Part shown: positions 55,701 through 64,000 of the stretch, in pieces
How positions within the stretch are numbered: the first letter of the stretch is position 1
Layout: every line of letters begins with the position of its first letter
Assembly (NCBI RefSeq): GCF_000424685.1
Contig: NZ_KE384224.1
Coordinates: 1-64,000, forward strand
Direction: 5' to 3'
Origin: Methylococcus capsulatus str. Texas = ATCC 19069
Lineage (GTDB): Bacteria > Pseudomonadota > Gammaproteobacteria > Methylococcales > Methylococcaceae
Length of the DNA: 64,000 nucleotides
Notes under the pieces: model-generated
What the model was told of the DNA's origin: nothing
The model's input: only the letters and a program-made list of their open reading frames with translations
Database searches by the model: none
Position numbers and translations under genes: made by a program

Positions 55701-58477
55701 TACAGGTCGACCCGGACCTCTTTGCCGACGGCGGGTTTCCCGGTCAGATCCAGCGCCAGTACCTGGAACCGCACTTGGTCTCTGGTTGCCACCCAGCCAT
55801 CGGTCTTGATTCCCAGGCTGAGGCCGGCCGGCCACAGTGGGATACGGCGGGCCACGGTCAACAGTTCGCCGTTGGCATCCTGGTATTCGAGTTCGGCCAC
55901 CAGGTCCTGCGGCGTGTGCTGGCGCGGCAGGTTGGGAACCGTCACCCGCGCCGCGCCGCCCTTGTCCAGCGACAGCGGCAGCACCTGGGCGGGACCGCTC
56001 GCCCCGGGGGTTTTCTCGGCTTCCTCGCTGTGACCACTGTCGCGCAGTCCTTCCTCGATGGCCTGCACCTCGAAATCGAAATCCGGATAACCGGGGAATG
56101 ACACCGCGCGCGGTTCGACCAGGGTGCGGACTTTGACCGGCGCATTGGCCGCGCCGCCGCCGGAAAGATAGCTGACGTGAAGGTCGAGTGTGGCTTCCCT
56201 GGCGTTGATCAGAGCATCGGACTGCGGCTGGATGTCGGCGCGCATGGTCGGCACTCGGAACTGCTCGACGCGGAATTCGGCCGAGGTGGCGGATTCGCTG
56301 CCGTCGGCATAGACGAATACGATTTCGTAACCGCCGAGCCTGGCTTCGGCCGGAATCGTCCAGGTATTTTCGGCGATTCCGCGCGCGTCGAACTCGGCCG
56401 GCAGTTCGTATTCCTGGCCGCTGCCGGTGTGGCGGATCTTTACTTTCGCGGGGCGGGTATCCGGCAGGCCGAAGCCGTTGGACGTGCGCAGGCGCTGGAA
56501 GTGCTTCATGGACACGGTCTCTCCGGCTCGGAACAGGCTTCGGTCCAGCACCGAGTGGACGACTTCCGGGTTGCCGTAGAAGCCCACCGGGAGGCCGAAG
56601 TTCTGCGGCGAAATGCCGTTGGCCCAGCTGCTCAAGGTGAAGCTCATGTCGTCCCCGGTCCGGGCGCTCACCATGAGGGGGCCGTCGCCCCAGTCGCAGC
56701 TCTCGCCGGAATCCGAGGGATTGGGCAGGGCCGGGCCCTGGACGAGCGCCACGCCGTTCTCGTCCGTCCGGCCCTGCCACAACGTTTCGTCCTTGCAGTA
56801 GCGGCTGATGCGGACATCGGCGTTCGGCACCGGCCGGGCCGAATCCAGGGTCGTCACCCAGACCAGCGAGGATTCCCGGCCCCATTTGAAGTGTACCGAC
56901 AGATTGGTGACCAGCGCCGAGGTCGCCACGTAGCGGGGCCTTTCCTCCCCCAATAAAGCGGCGCCGAGCCGTGGGCTGGCCAGTTCGACCACGTAAAAGC
57001 CCGCGTTTTCCAAGGGAATGCCGAGCACCTCGAACTCTTTCTGGGCTTCGGCACGCGGCAGTTCGAAAGTTTCCGCCGGAGTACCGGCGAACACCGATTC
57101 GGTACCGGTGAGTTCCTTCCATTCGGTGTCGCCGTCGGGCAACTGGACCGATTCGCCCCGGCGTTCGGCGGCTTTCTTCACCTTGCGTATCCAGGCGGCG
57201 ATGTCCTGGTCGCTCAACGCCACCCGCTTCATCTTGCCGGGGATGGCCGGGCCGCCCGAGGCCAGTCGTTGGCCGGTCATGGGGTTCTCGATGTGGCGTA
57301 CGGTGACGGGCAGGACGCCGCCCTCCTTCAGCTCCAGAATGCCGAACTCGCCGGGAAATTTGGCCAAAGGAGGATATTCGTCGGTCTCGACTTCCAGCGG
57401 ATAACGGCTGGCGTTTTCCAGAGGACGTCCGGCATCGTCGACGAACCCCGGGGGCAGTTCGATGCGGAGTGTGGACTTTTCCGGGAAGGGGCCTTTCCAG
57501 CTCAGTTCCTCGACGAAAGGTTTGCGGCCCGGGTCGAGCCCGTCAGCCGGATAGACCTTGCCGGCGGCATCGACCAGACGCACGGCCGCGGCCTGGTCGG
57601 CGGGCACGGGCGCGCCGAAGCGCAGGAACATCGGCAGGAGCGGAATGCAGTCCGCCTCGGCATTGATCCGCTCGCAACCGAAGCGGGCGGTGAAGCTCGG
57701 GCGGGACTTGAAGCTCAGTTCCTGGTCTTCGGTCGTCGCGATGCCGCTGGGCGCGGCGATGTCCCTGCCCCAGATGATGCTGACCTTCGTCTCCGGCGGG
57801 ATGGCCCGACGGCATTGCACCATCACCAGCCGTGCTTCGCCGGCCTCGATTTCCTCCGGTTCGAGCGAATCGAAATCGGCGTCCGGCCAGAGCAGGTCGG
57901 TGTAGCCCCAGCCCAGTTTCCGGCGCTGGGCCAACACTGCATCCCGTCGCTCACCGGTCAGGACGTCGACGCCGATCGCCTCCTCCATGCCCTCGATCCG
58001 GCAGCGCGCATGGGCGGCGACGCTTTCCGGCGTGGCCGGAGCGGCGGCGGCCAGCAGGAAGACCTGGTTTTCATCGACGTTCTCGCTGCCTTCGCTGGGA
58101 TAGGAACCCATCACCACCGGACCGCCGGTGTCGAAGCGGTATTCCCTGGCGAGATCGACCGGCACGCCGCTCAATGCCTTCAACTGCGCCTTCGGTCGGA
58201 ATCGGCAGGCAAGGCCGGCGGGCAGGTCGGCTTCGAAGTCGTAGACCCAGGTGCGGGGTTCGGCCCAGCGTCCGCGCCCCCGGACCGGGCAATCCACCGT
58301 GAACGGGTCGGCGAGCCGGGGATCGCCGAACGCAACCATCGGTTCGGAGAATCGCGCCGTCACCTGGCGCACGTCCTTGGCCGTTCCCTCGGGCGAAAAC
58401 AGCTCCAGCCGCGCGGCACCGGCCGCCTGAATCCAGCACAACGTCACGACCCAGAACACTGCGCGTATGCTCATCAC
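52709..58477 (-). CDS. Bacterial alpha-2-macroglobulin family protein
   Basis: 1922 residues with a signal peptide (AVFWVVTLCWIQAAGA) and no lipobox. Repeated macroglobulin-like beta domains cover the N-terminal two thirds. The A2M signature region reads FRLVAVANAGSGLFGTGK near 1270, and the thioester motif CLEQ lies at residues 1467-1470 (YPYSCLEQKV), followed by the alpha-helical TED domain. Such proteins trap proteases in the periplasm or at the surface, often with PbpC; no penicillin-binding protein gene is adjacent here. Length is larger than the E. coli YfhM type (~1650). The order of domains beyond the thioester is assigned by analogy. Confidence 0.92.
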   Translation of the reverse strand: MMSIRAVFWVVTLCWIQAAGAARLELFSPEGTAKDVRQVTARFSEPMVAFGDPRLADPFTVDCPVRGRGRWAEPRTWVYDFEADLPAGLACRFRPKAQLKALSGVPVDLAREYRFDTGGPVVMGSYPSEGSENVDENQVFLLAAAAPATPESVAAHARCRIEGMEEAIGVDVLTGERRDAVLAQRRKLGWGYTDLLWPDADFDSLEPEEIEAGEARLVMVQCRRAIPPETKVSIIWGRDIAAPSGIATTEDQELSFKSRPSFTARFGCERINAEADCIPLLPMFLRFGAPVPADQAAAVRLVDAAGKVYPADGLDPGRKPFVEELSWKGPFPEKSTLRIELPPGFVDDAGRPLENASRYPLEVETDEYPPLAKFPGEFGILELKEGGVLPVTVRHIENPMTGQRLASGGPAIPGKMKRVALSDQDIAAWIRKVKKAAERRGESVQLPDGDTEWKELTGTESVFAGTPAETFELPRAEAQKEFEVLGIPLENAGFYVVELASPRLGAALLGEERPRYVATSALVTNLSVHFKWGRESSLVWVTTLDSARPVPNADVRISRYCKDETLWQGRTDENGVALVQGPALPNPSDSGESCDWGDGPLMVSARTGDDMSFTLSSWANGISPQNFGLPVGFYGNPEVVHSVLDRSLFRAGETVSMKHFQRLRTSNGFGLPDTRPAKVKIRHTGSGQEYELPAEFDARGIAENTWTIPAEARLGGYEIVFVYADGSESATSAEFRVEQFRVPTMRADIQPQSDALINAREATLDLHVSYLSGGGAANAPVKVRTLVEPRAVSFPGYPDFDFEVQAIEEGLRDSGHSEEAEKTPGASGPAQVLPLSLDKGGAARVTVPNLPRQHTPQDLVAELEYQDANGELLTVARRIPLWPAGLSLGIKTDGWVATRDQVRFQVLALDLTGKPAVGKEVRVDLYSRTTYSHRKRLIGGFYAYDDKTEVKRLGRECKGKTNDQGLLLCVLAPGVSGEILLQATADDGTGNRALGTASIWVASEDEWWFENGPSDRMDVIAEKRAYELGDKARLQVRMPFREATALVTVEREGVVDSFITPLSGRSPVVEVPIKEAYAPNVFVSVLAVRGRVGPVQTWIADMARKFKLPWQPDGGKATTMIDLSKPAYRMGLAQIDVGWAPNRLDVKVQADRDSYKVRETAKVKVTVQRATGGAPADAEIALAAVDEGLLEIKPNESWNLLDKMMGRRGIEVLTSTAQMQVVGKRHYGRKAVPHGGGGGRQAARELFDTLLLWKGRVALDTRGEAEIEVPLNDSLTAFRLVAVANAGSGLFGTGKTSIRTTQDLMLYSGLPPMVREGDRFHAIFNVRNATDRKIAGRLSARLTPKGAAAGQDLPPRPFELEAGTAGDFSWEVDVPVDVAGLDWEISAAEDGGAATDRLKTSQQVQPAVPVRVFQATLTRIDKPLSLAVQRPEDAVPGRGGVRVSLRARLGDGLGGVIEYMTHYPYSCLEQKVSKAVALRDERLWNEIVADLPAYQDADGLFRYFPGDDIHGSDVLTAYVLAIAQEAGWELPENALGRAKEALKGFVEGRVLRDSALPTADLSIRKLAAVEALARYEEATPELLDSIRIEPRLWPTSAVLDWLSVLQRVEAIPDRGAKLKEAEQTLRTRLNFQGTTLNFSSEKNDALWWLMISPDLNAVRAVLGVMELPGWREDIPRLVTGALGRQTKGRWNTTTANAWGRLAMERFSEAFESVPVTGYTEANLGAVKKGMQWTEETRRSALNLPWPDGPGTLEVRHQGTGKPWAIVQSRAAIPLKEPLFTGFSIKRTVTPVERKQPGAWNRGDVARVTLELDAQSDMSWVVVDDPIPAGASILGGGLGRDSALLTRGERQTGWTWPIYEERRFDAYRAYYDYVPKGKWNIEYTVRYNNPGSFELPPTRVEAMYAPEMFGELPNKALVIGVAP

Positions 58478-58558
58478 GTTTCCTCGTCACGGATCAGGGC
58501 GACCGGGGACCGGTCGGAGCGGGTTATCGGATGTATCGTTCCAAGGGCCGCAATGGTC

Positions 58559-59221
58559 TCATCCCTGGAGGATGAGTTGAAGCTCCCCGTTGTCCCGCAG
58601 GTGCTTGACCAAGTCATGGCCACCCAGCTCGCGTTCGGTGATGCGGACGTTGCCGAACGGCGCGAGGTTTCTTGCATGGATGACGTCCAGCTCGTCCAGC
58701 GATGAGACGAAGATGTCGATCCGGTTGTCGCCGGTGGCCATTTCCAAGACCCGTCGGAGGTCGAAGAACTTGGGCTTGAACAGTGCCGCGCCGTAGGTCC
58801 GGAGTATCCTGGAGCGCCACCGCCCGTCTCCCGATGCCCTTCTCTTGGACGGGGAGATGAAGGTCTGGGGCGAAAAACTGACGACCCTGCCGCGGCCGAT
58901 CAGCGTGGAAAACAGGATCGCGGCGTACCCGCCCATGGAATTCCCGATGAAGACGACTTCCTCCGCCGGCGATTTATCGATGATGCGTTCGATGTAGCGG
59001 ACGGTTTCGGGGATGTTCGAGCTGATGCCGGGCAGGCCGGCGTGGTACCAGGTCTGCGACAGATCGCGGAAGAACACCCGGCTTTCGTTCAGAATCCGAG
59101 CACTCTCGTAGAACTCGAAGGGAGGGATGCCCAGGGCGCCTCGCATTCCTCCGAAAATCAGGTACAGCTTGTGTGAGCCTGGGATCAACTCTTCCAGAAC
59201 GGGTGAGGCATTGGCATCCAT
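58559..59221 (-). CDS. Alpha/beta-hydrolase-like protein, unknown substrate
   Basis: 220 residues from ATG 59221; GTG 59257 would add 12 residues. Neither start has a clear ribosome-binding site. A nucleophile-elbow pattern GNSMGGYA (G-x-S-x-G) lies near residue 105. The preceding strand is VVFIGNS and a His occurs near the C terminus in ELGGHDLVKHL, consistent with a Ser-Asp-His hydrolase. No signal peptide is seen. The family is not recognised. It is downstream of the alpha-2-macroglobulin's 5' end on the same strand. Confidence 0.62.
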   Translation of the reverse strand: MDANASPVLEELIPGSHKLYLIFGGMRGALGIPPFEFYESARILNESRVFFRDLSQTWYHAGLPGISSNIPETVRYIERIIDKSPAEEVVFIGNSMGGYAAILFSTLIGRGRVVSFSPQTFISPSKRRASGDGRWRSRILRTYGAALFKPKFFDLRRVLEMATGDNRIDIFVSSLDELDVIHARNLAPFGNVRITERELGGHDLVKHLRDNGELQLILQG

Positions 59222-59521
59222 GGATCGGCGGTCGGGAAAGGAAGGTTCGAAGATCACTTCCGTTGAGCGTTATTGACATCGGAGTCCCATTATCCCGGAG
59301 ACGCCGTTGAAAGATAAACGGGAACCGGCCAAGACCACCGCCGTTCCGGAGCCGGGGAATCGCGGCGAAAGCTTCCATGGTCCCGCCTCCCTCATGCCGC
59401 CGAGCCGGAAACGCGCCTCGAGCCGCCTCGGGGAGCTGCCGCGGGACGTCGGCTTTGAGGTCTATTTCCTTTACGGTTTGTGATACCCTATCCGAATTTT
59501 ATACGATGCTTCACTTCGACG

Positions 59522-59938
59522 ATGAAAGCACGAATCAAGTGGGTCGATCACATGGCATTTCTCGGCGAGTCCGGTAGCGGCCATGCCGTGCTGATGGACA
59601 CGGCGCCAGAGAGCGGAGGCCGTAACCTGGGAGTGCGTCCGATGGAGATGCTGTTGCTGGGGATGGGCGGCTGCACGGCTTTCGACGTCGTCCATATCCT
59701 GAAGAAGGGGCGGCACGACGTGCGCGATTGCGAAGTCCAGCTCGAAGCCGAACGGGCCGAGACCGATCCAAAGGTCTTCACGCGGATTCACGCCCATTTC
59801 GTGGTCAAGGGGAAGGGCCTGAGGGAGGAGGTGGTGAAGCGGGCGATCGAGCTATCGGCGGAAAAATACTGCTCGGCGTCGATCATGCTGGGCAAGACGG
59901 CGGAAATCACCCACGATTACGAGATCGCCGACGGATAG
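59522..59938 (+). CDS. OsmC-family protein
   Basis: 138 residues with the two redox cysteines of the family: C51 in [14 protein letters not shown] and C117 in [13 protein letters not shown]. OsmC/Ohr proteins are thiol peroxidases that reduce organic hydroperoxides; the YhfA subgroup has no proven substrate. ATG 59522 is chosen; a TTGTGA / TATACG pair (about 59478-59505) could be its promoter. It precedes speD by 92 bp. Confidence 0.88.
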
Positions 59939-60030
59939 ACTGGCAAAGCAGCGCGGCGTATTTTCGGCGGGCGCGAGCGCCCGTTAATTTTTTGTGGCAG
60001 ATATTCCTGGCGGGGTCATATCGGAAATTG

Positions 60031-60831
60031 ATGGACAACAAGCTGCAATTACACGGGTTCAACAACCTGACCAAATCGCTGAGCTTCAACATCTACGACA
60101 TTTGCTATGCAAAGTCGGAAGCCGGCCAGCGCCGCTACATCGAGTACATCGACGAGGCCTACAGCGCCAAGCGTCTGACTCAGATACTCACCGATGTCAA
60201 CGCCATCATCGGCGCGGAGATCCTGAACATCGCGCGCCAGGATTACGAGCCGCAGGGTGCCAGCGTGACGATGCTGATCTCGGAAGGGCACGAGGCTCCG
60301 GCGGCCATCACCAATTCCGAGTCGCCCGGCCCGATGCCGGAGGCCGTGGTGGCGCATCTGAACAAGAGCCACATCACGGTGCACACTTATCCGGAGAGCC
60401 ACCCGCATGCCGGTATCAGCACCTTCCGCGCCGACATCGACGTCTCCACCTGCGGCCGCATCTCGCCGCTGAAGGCGCTGAACTACCTGATCCACAGCTT
60501 CGAATCGGACATCGTGATCATGGATTACCGGGTGCGCGGCTTCACCCGTGACATCAGCGGCCAGAAGCATTACATCGACCATGACATCACCTCGATCCAG
60601 AACTATATCTCCGATGCCACGGCGGACCGCTATCAGATGATCGACGTGAACGTTTATCAGGAAAAGATCTTTCACACCAAGATGATCCTGAAGGACTTCA
60701 ATCTCGACAACTACCTGTTCGAGACCGACAAGGACCAGCTGGTGCCGGAGGAACGCGCCCACGTGCAGAAGCAGCTTCAGCGGGAGATGGCGGAAATCTT
60801 CTACGGCCGCAATTACAAGCTGCGGCGCTGA
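60031..60831 (+). CDS. speD: S-adenosylmethionine decarboxylase proenzyme (SpeD)
   Basis: 266 residues, matching the E. coli class 1A enzyme (264). The self-cleavage site is K112-S113 in [19 protein letters not shown], where Ser becomes the pyruvoyl cofactor. It decarboxylates S-adenosylmethionine to supply aminopropyl groups for spermidine. ATG 60031 begins the family N terminus [17 protein letters not shown]. speE is not in the window. A strong terminator follows. Confidence 0.96.
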
Positions 60832-60856
60832 GGTCGGCCAGGAAAGGCTTGCCGGG

Positions 60857-60882
60857 AACCGGCGCCGCGGCGCCGGTTTTTC
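60857..60882 (+). terminator. Intrinsic terminator after speD
   Basis: A perfect 10-bp stem AACCGGCGCC-GC-GGCGCCGGTT is followed by TTTTC, 26 bp after the speD stop. On the minus strand the stem also starts with AA, so it may serve the convergent glcF-like gene poorly. Typical rho-independent form. Confidence 0.8.
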
Positions 60883-60895
60883 GTCTTCCAGCGGA

Positions 60896-62095
60896 TCAGA
60901 CGCGCTGGAGCCGCGCCAGCAGCTGGACCGGGTGGATCACCGGAATGTCGGCCCGGCCCTGCAAGCCGGCGCGCAGATGAAGGGCGCAGCCGATGTTGGA
61001 AGTCACCAGGTAATCCGGGGACTGCGCCAAGATGGCGTCCACCGTTTCGGTGCGGATGGCTTCGGCCATGCGACGGTGCTCGATCATGTAGCTCCCGGCG
61101 GCGCCACAGCAACGCCCTTTGACGGGCAGGGTCTTCACTTCCGCGCCGGGAATCCGGCGCAACAGTGTTTCCACGCTGCTTTCCGTCTTGCAGACGTTGC
61201 GCAGCGAGCAGGGATGATGGACCAAAATCCTGGCCTCCAGCGGCGCAAGATCCCAGCGTTCCTCGGGGATGCGATCGGCCAGGAAGCGGCTGACGTCCTG
61301 TACCTTCGAAGAAAGGGTTTCCGCCGCCCGGGTTTCGGAATGGCAGCGGTATTCCAACAGGGTCGCACTGCAGCCGCTGGCGAAGCCGATCACCGCATCC
61401 AGCGGCCGTTCCCCGAAGACTTCGATGTTGCGGGACATCAGCGCATGTGCGGTTGCCGCGTCGCCGGCATGAAGGTCCATGGCCCCGCAACAGACCTGGT
61501 TTCGCGGTACGCTGAGGCCAACCCCCAGTCGTGGCAACAGTCCGAGTATCGCCGTCACCGTGGCCGCATCGGCCACCGCTGCCGTGCAGCCCAGGAACAG
61601 TCCGGCATGGGTGAGAGGGTCCCCGGCGGCCGGATGGTCGCCGTACCAGCTTTCCGGGTTTCCCGAGGGCGGGAGGGATTTCCAGGCAGCGCCGGCCGGC
61701 AGGCGACCCGCCACATCCAACATCCGCCGTCCCAGCTTCGCCAACGTGGGATGGCGCAGTCCTTTCCGTACCGCCGACGACAGGGCGCGGGCGGCCAAAG
61801 GCTTACGCCGCTGCCCCGTCTCGGCGCGGAACCGGTCCACGAGCCGGCTGTAGGGAACCTTGGCCGGGCAGACGGCTTCGCAATTCCGGCACAGCAGGCA
61901 GTCGTCCAGTGGGCCGCGCAAGGCCGCTGTCAAAGACAGCCGGCCCGTGGCCCAGCCCTGGATCAGGGCGATACGGCCGCGGGGGGATTCGTTCTCGTCG
62001 GTCGTCTGCCGATAGGTGGGACAATGCGGAGAGCAAAGGCCGCATTTGACGCACAGGTCGGCGTCAGCCAGGAGCGATTCCAGTGCCGGGTTCAC
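60896..62095 (-). CDS. glcF: Glycolate oxidase iron-sulfur subunit (GlcF-like)
   Basis: 399 residues from GTG 62095. Two 4Fe-4S motifs are present: C15[11 protein letters not shown] and a second [12 protein letters not shown]. Two CCG domains follow (FLGCTA ... CCGAMD and HHPCSLRN ... CCGAAGS). GlcF carries electrons from the flavin subunits GlcD/GlcE, which are not adjacent. It lies 5 bp after the purH stop on the same strand. Whether it serves glycolate or lactate oxidation is open. Confidence 0.87.
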   Translation of the reverse strand: MNPALESLLADADLCVKCGLCSPHCPTYRQTTDENESPRGRIALIQGWATGRLSLTAALRGPLDDCLLCRNCEAVCPAKVPYSRLVDRFRAETGQRRKPLAARALSSAVRKGLRHPTLAKLGRRMLDVAGRLPAGAAWKSLPPSGNPESWYGDHPAAGDPLTHAGLFLGCTAAVADAATVTAILGLLPRLGVGLSVPRNQVCCGAMDLHAGDAATAHALMSRNIEVFGERPLDAVIGFASGCSATLLEYRCHSETRAAETLSSKVQDVSRFLADRIPEERWDLAPLEARILVHHPCSLRNVCKTESSVETLLRRIPGAEVKTLPVKGRCCGAAGSYMIEHRRMAEAIRTETVDAILAQSPDYLVTSNIGCALHLRAGLQGRADIPVIHPVQLLARLQRV

Positions 62096-62100
62096 GGCTG

Positions 62101-63663
62101 CTAATGGCGGAAGTGACGGATGCCGGTGAAGACCATGGCCATGCCGTGTTCGTCCGCCGCAGCGATCACCTCGGGGTCCCTGACCGAACCGCCCGGTTGG
62201 ATCACCGCCGTGACCCCGGCTTCGGCGGCGGCGTCGATACCGTCGCGGAACGGGAAGTACGCGTCGGAGGCGACGACCGAACCCGCCACGCTCAAGCCTT
62301 CGTCCTGCGCCTTGAGCGCGGCGATGCGGGCGGAGTAGACGCGGCTCATCTGGCCGGCGCCGATGCCGACCGTGCGGCGGTCCCTGCAATAGACGATGGC
62401 GTTGGACTTGACGAATTTGGCCACCCGCCAGGCGAACTGGAGGTCGATCAGCTCCTGTTCCGTCGGCGAGCGCCGGCTCACGACCCGGAAACGCTCGCCG
62501 GTCACCCGTTCGATGTCTTTGTCCTGCACCAGCAAGCCGCCGCCGACGCGCTTGAAATCCAGCTCCGCTGCTGGCTCGGCGGGCCAGGGGCCGGTGCTCA
62601 GCACGCGCACGTTGGGCTTGGCGGCCAGAACGGGCAGGGCATCGTCGGCAATCGCGGGCGCGATGACGACCTCGACGAACTGCCGTTCGACGATGGCACG
62701 GGCGGTTTCGGCGTCCAGCGTCCGGTTGAACGCGATGATGCCGCCGAAGGCGGAGGTGGGATCGGTGGCATAGGCCAGGTCGTAGGCCTGGGACAGGGTG
62801 GTGCCTTCGGCTACGCCGCACGGATTGGCGTGTTTGACGATCACGCAGGCGGGGAGATCCAAGAAACCCTTGACGCATTCGAGCGCGGCATCGGCATCGG
62901 CGATATTGTTGTAAGACAGCTCCTTGCCCTGCAACTGGCGGGCCGATGCGATGCAGCCGGAGGGGGCGCCGGGTTCGAGGTAAAACGCCGCGCGCTGGTG
63001 TGGATTCTCGCCGTAGCGCATCGATTGGATACGACGAAAGCGCAGCAGCAGCGGATCGGCGAAGCCGTCAGCCCCTTGGCGGCGATCGAGATAGTCGGCG
63101 ATCGCTGCATCGTACCAGGCCGTATGACGGAAGGCCTTGGCCGCCAGAGCGAAGCGGGTGGCGTGTGACAGGCCGCCGCCGGAGGCTTCCAGCTCAGCCA
63201 GCACCGCGGCGTAGTCCGCAGGGTCGACCACCACCGCGACGGAAGCATGATTCTTCGACGCGGCGCGGATCAGGGCCGGGCCGCCGATGTCGATGTTCTC
63301 GATGGCGGTCTCCATGTCGCAATCGGGCCGGGCGACGGTCTGTTCGAACGGATAGAGATTGACCGCGACCAGGTCGATCGGGCGGATGCCGTGTTCTGCC
63401 ATGACCGCCTCGTCGATGCCGCGCCGGCCGAGGATGCCGCCATGAACCTTGGGGTGCAGCGTCTTGACCCGGCCGTCCATCATCTCCGGAAAGCCGGTGT
63501 AGTCGCTGACTTCGATGGCCGGGACGCCGTGTTCGGCCAACAGTCTGGCAGTGCCGCCGGACGAGATGATTTCGACGCCGATGCCGGCGAGGCCCCGGCA
63601 GAACTCCACGCAGCCGGTCTTGTCGGAAACGCTGACGAGGGCGCGGGCGATAGGATTGCTCAT
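62101..63663 (-). CDS. purH: Bifunctional AICAR transformylase / IMP cyclohydrolase
   Basis: 520 residues. The N-terminal MGS-like IMP cyclohydrolase domain starts [20 protein letters not shown]. The C-terminal transformylase contains [28 protein letters not shown] and the KHANPCGVA motif. It catalyses the last two steps of IMP synthesis. ATG 63663 is the family start. fis lies 34 bp upstream on the same strand, so fis-purH-glcF-like may be one transcript. Confidence 0.97.
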   Translation of the reverse strand: MSNPIARALVSVSDKTGCVEFCRGLAGIGVEIISSGGTARLLAEHGVPAIEVSDYTGFPEMMDGRVKTLHPKVHGGILGRRGIDEAVMAEHGIRPIDLVAVNLYPFEQTVARPDCDMETAIENIDIGGPALIRAASKNHASVAVVVDPADYAAVLAELEASGGGLSHATRFALAAKAFRHTAWYDAAIADYLDRRQGADGFADPLLLRFRRIQSMRYGENPHQRAAFYLEPGAPSGCIASARQLQGKELSYNNIADADAALECVKGFLDLPACVIVKHANPCGVAEGTTLSQAYDLAYATDPTSAFGGIIAFNRTLDAETARAIVERQFVEVVIAPAIADDALPVLAAKPNVRVLSTGPWPAEPAAELDFKRVGGGLLVQDKDIERVTGERFRVVSRRSPTEQELIDLQFAWRVAKFVKSNAIVYCRDRRTVGIGAGQMSRVYSARIAALKAQDEGLSVAGSVVASDAYFPFRDGIDAAAEAGVTAVIQPGGSVRDPEVIAAADEHGMAMVFTGIRHFRH

Positions 63664-63697
63664 TGGATCTCTCGGGTCGGAAAGGCTGGGAAATTGC

Positions 63698-63988
63698 TCA
63701 CTCGATGCCGTGCTGCTGCATCTTCTTGCGCAGTGTGCTGCGGCTGAGGCCCAGCAACTGGGCGGCGCGGGTCTGGTTGTGACAGCAGTGCTCGAGCACG
63801 GTACGGATGAGCGGTCGTTCGACTTCACCCATGACGAGGGTATACATGTCGGTCACGCTGATGCCGTCCAGCTGTGACAGATAATTGACCAAGGCCGCAC
63901 GTACCTGCTCGCTGAGCACCACGGGCGCGGGGGAGGGATCCTTGGGCGGAGATTCGAAAGATTCAAGCAATCGATTGTCCTGTCTCAT
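63698..63988 (-). CDS. fis: DNA-binding protein Fis
   Basis: 96 residues. The C-terminal helix-turn-helix, [20 protein letters not shown], is highly typical of Fis/NtrC-type DNA-binding domains, and the central region ([17 protein letters not shown]) matches the Fis dimerisation helices. Fis is a nucleoid-associated regulator of rRNA and recombination. In many gammaproteobacteria the order is dusB-fis-purH, so dusB may lie just right of the window. Confidence 0.92.
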   Translation of the reverse strand: MRQDNRLLESFESPPKDPSPAPVVLSEQVRAALVNYLSQLDGISVTDMYTLVMGEVERPLIRTVLEHCCHNQTRAAQLLGLSRSTLRKKMQQHGIE

Positions 63989-64000
63989 GCAGCGGTCTTC

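Noticed and set aside
54092-56101. 669-codon frame antisense to the alpha-2-macroglobulin gene
   Set aside because: Antisense shadow in GC-rich DNA; no recognisable domain or ribosome-binding site.

Overview
The window reads as chromosomal DNA of a high-GC gammaproteobacterial methanotroph, most likely Methylococcus. It opens inside the last 102 codons of pmoB (particulate methane monooxygenase subunit B), which ends at 309 and is followed by a strong intrinsic terminator. The rest is a densely packed core genome with several c-type haem proteins, metal and cation transporters and some lineage-specific secreted proteins. No rRNA, tRNA, CRISPR array, prophage or intact insertion sequence was found. 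The genus call rests on pmoB plus the gammaproteobacterial gene set (aat/bpt/infA/clpA/clpS, lolA, fis, speD); the exact strain cannot be read from the sequence.

Layout. 0.4-3.0 kb: ettA and a DUF815 AAA+ ATPase (minus strand). 3.1-8.5 kb: a protein-turnover block, with a FemAB-like transferase, aat, bpt and infA facing clpS-clpA; this is most of the bacterial N-degron pathway. 8.6-9.5 kb: an unassigned membrane-bound c-type haem protein divergent from a Nudix gene, with a perfect inverted repeat in the shared promoter region. 9.5-20.1 kb: housekeeping genes (mnmA, purB, lolA, rarA, birA, coaX, a SPOR-like protein, ctaA on the opposite strand, fmdB-like, aspS). 20.1-26 kb: a 0.6-kb gene-free stretch, a universal stress protein coupled to a monohaem cytochrome, a polysaccharide flippase, and a di-haem peroxidase-like protein behind an AT-rich leader.

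26-33.7 kb: a complete metal-efflux operon read from right to left: response regulator, sensor kinase, lipoprotein adaptor, HME-type RND pump, outer-membrane channel. A near-identical 21-bp direct-repeat element lies both in front of the regulator and in front of the adaptor, so it is a strong candidate binding site for the regulator. 33.9-42.8 kb: opgC, then a cation-homeostasis run on the plus strand (nhaD, a P2-type ATPase with an altered M6 ion site, a CPA2 antiporter with an RCK domain, a tandem Usp). A DUF2459 lipoprotein converges on and overlaps the Usp gene.

44-52.5 kb: a 1308-residue FAD/Fe-S dehydrogenase fusion, gabD, an unknown secreted protein, a Ubi-type FAD hydroxylase and two small cysteine-containing lipoproteins. 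52.7-58.5 kb: a 1922-residue bacterial alpha-2-macroglobulin with a CLEQ thioester. 58.6-64 kb: an alpha/beta-hydrolase-like protein, an OsmC-family protein, speD, a GlcF-like Fe-S protein, purH and fis.
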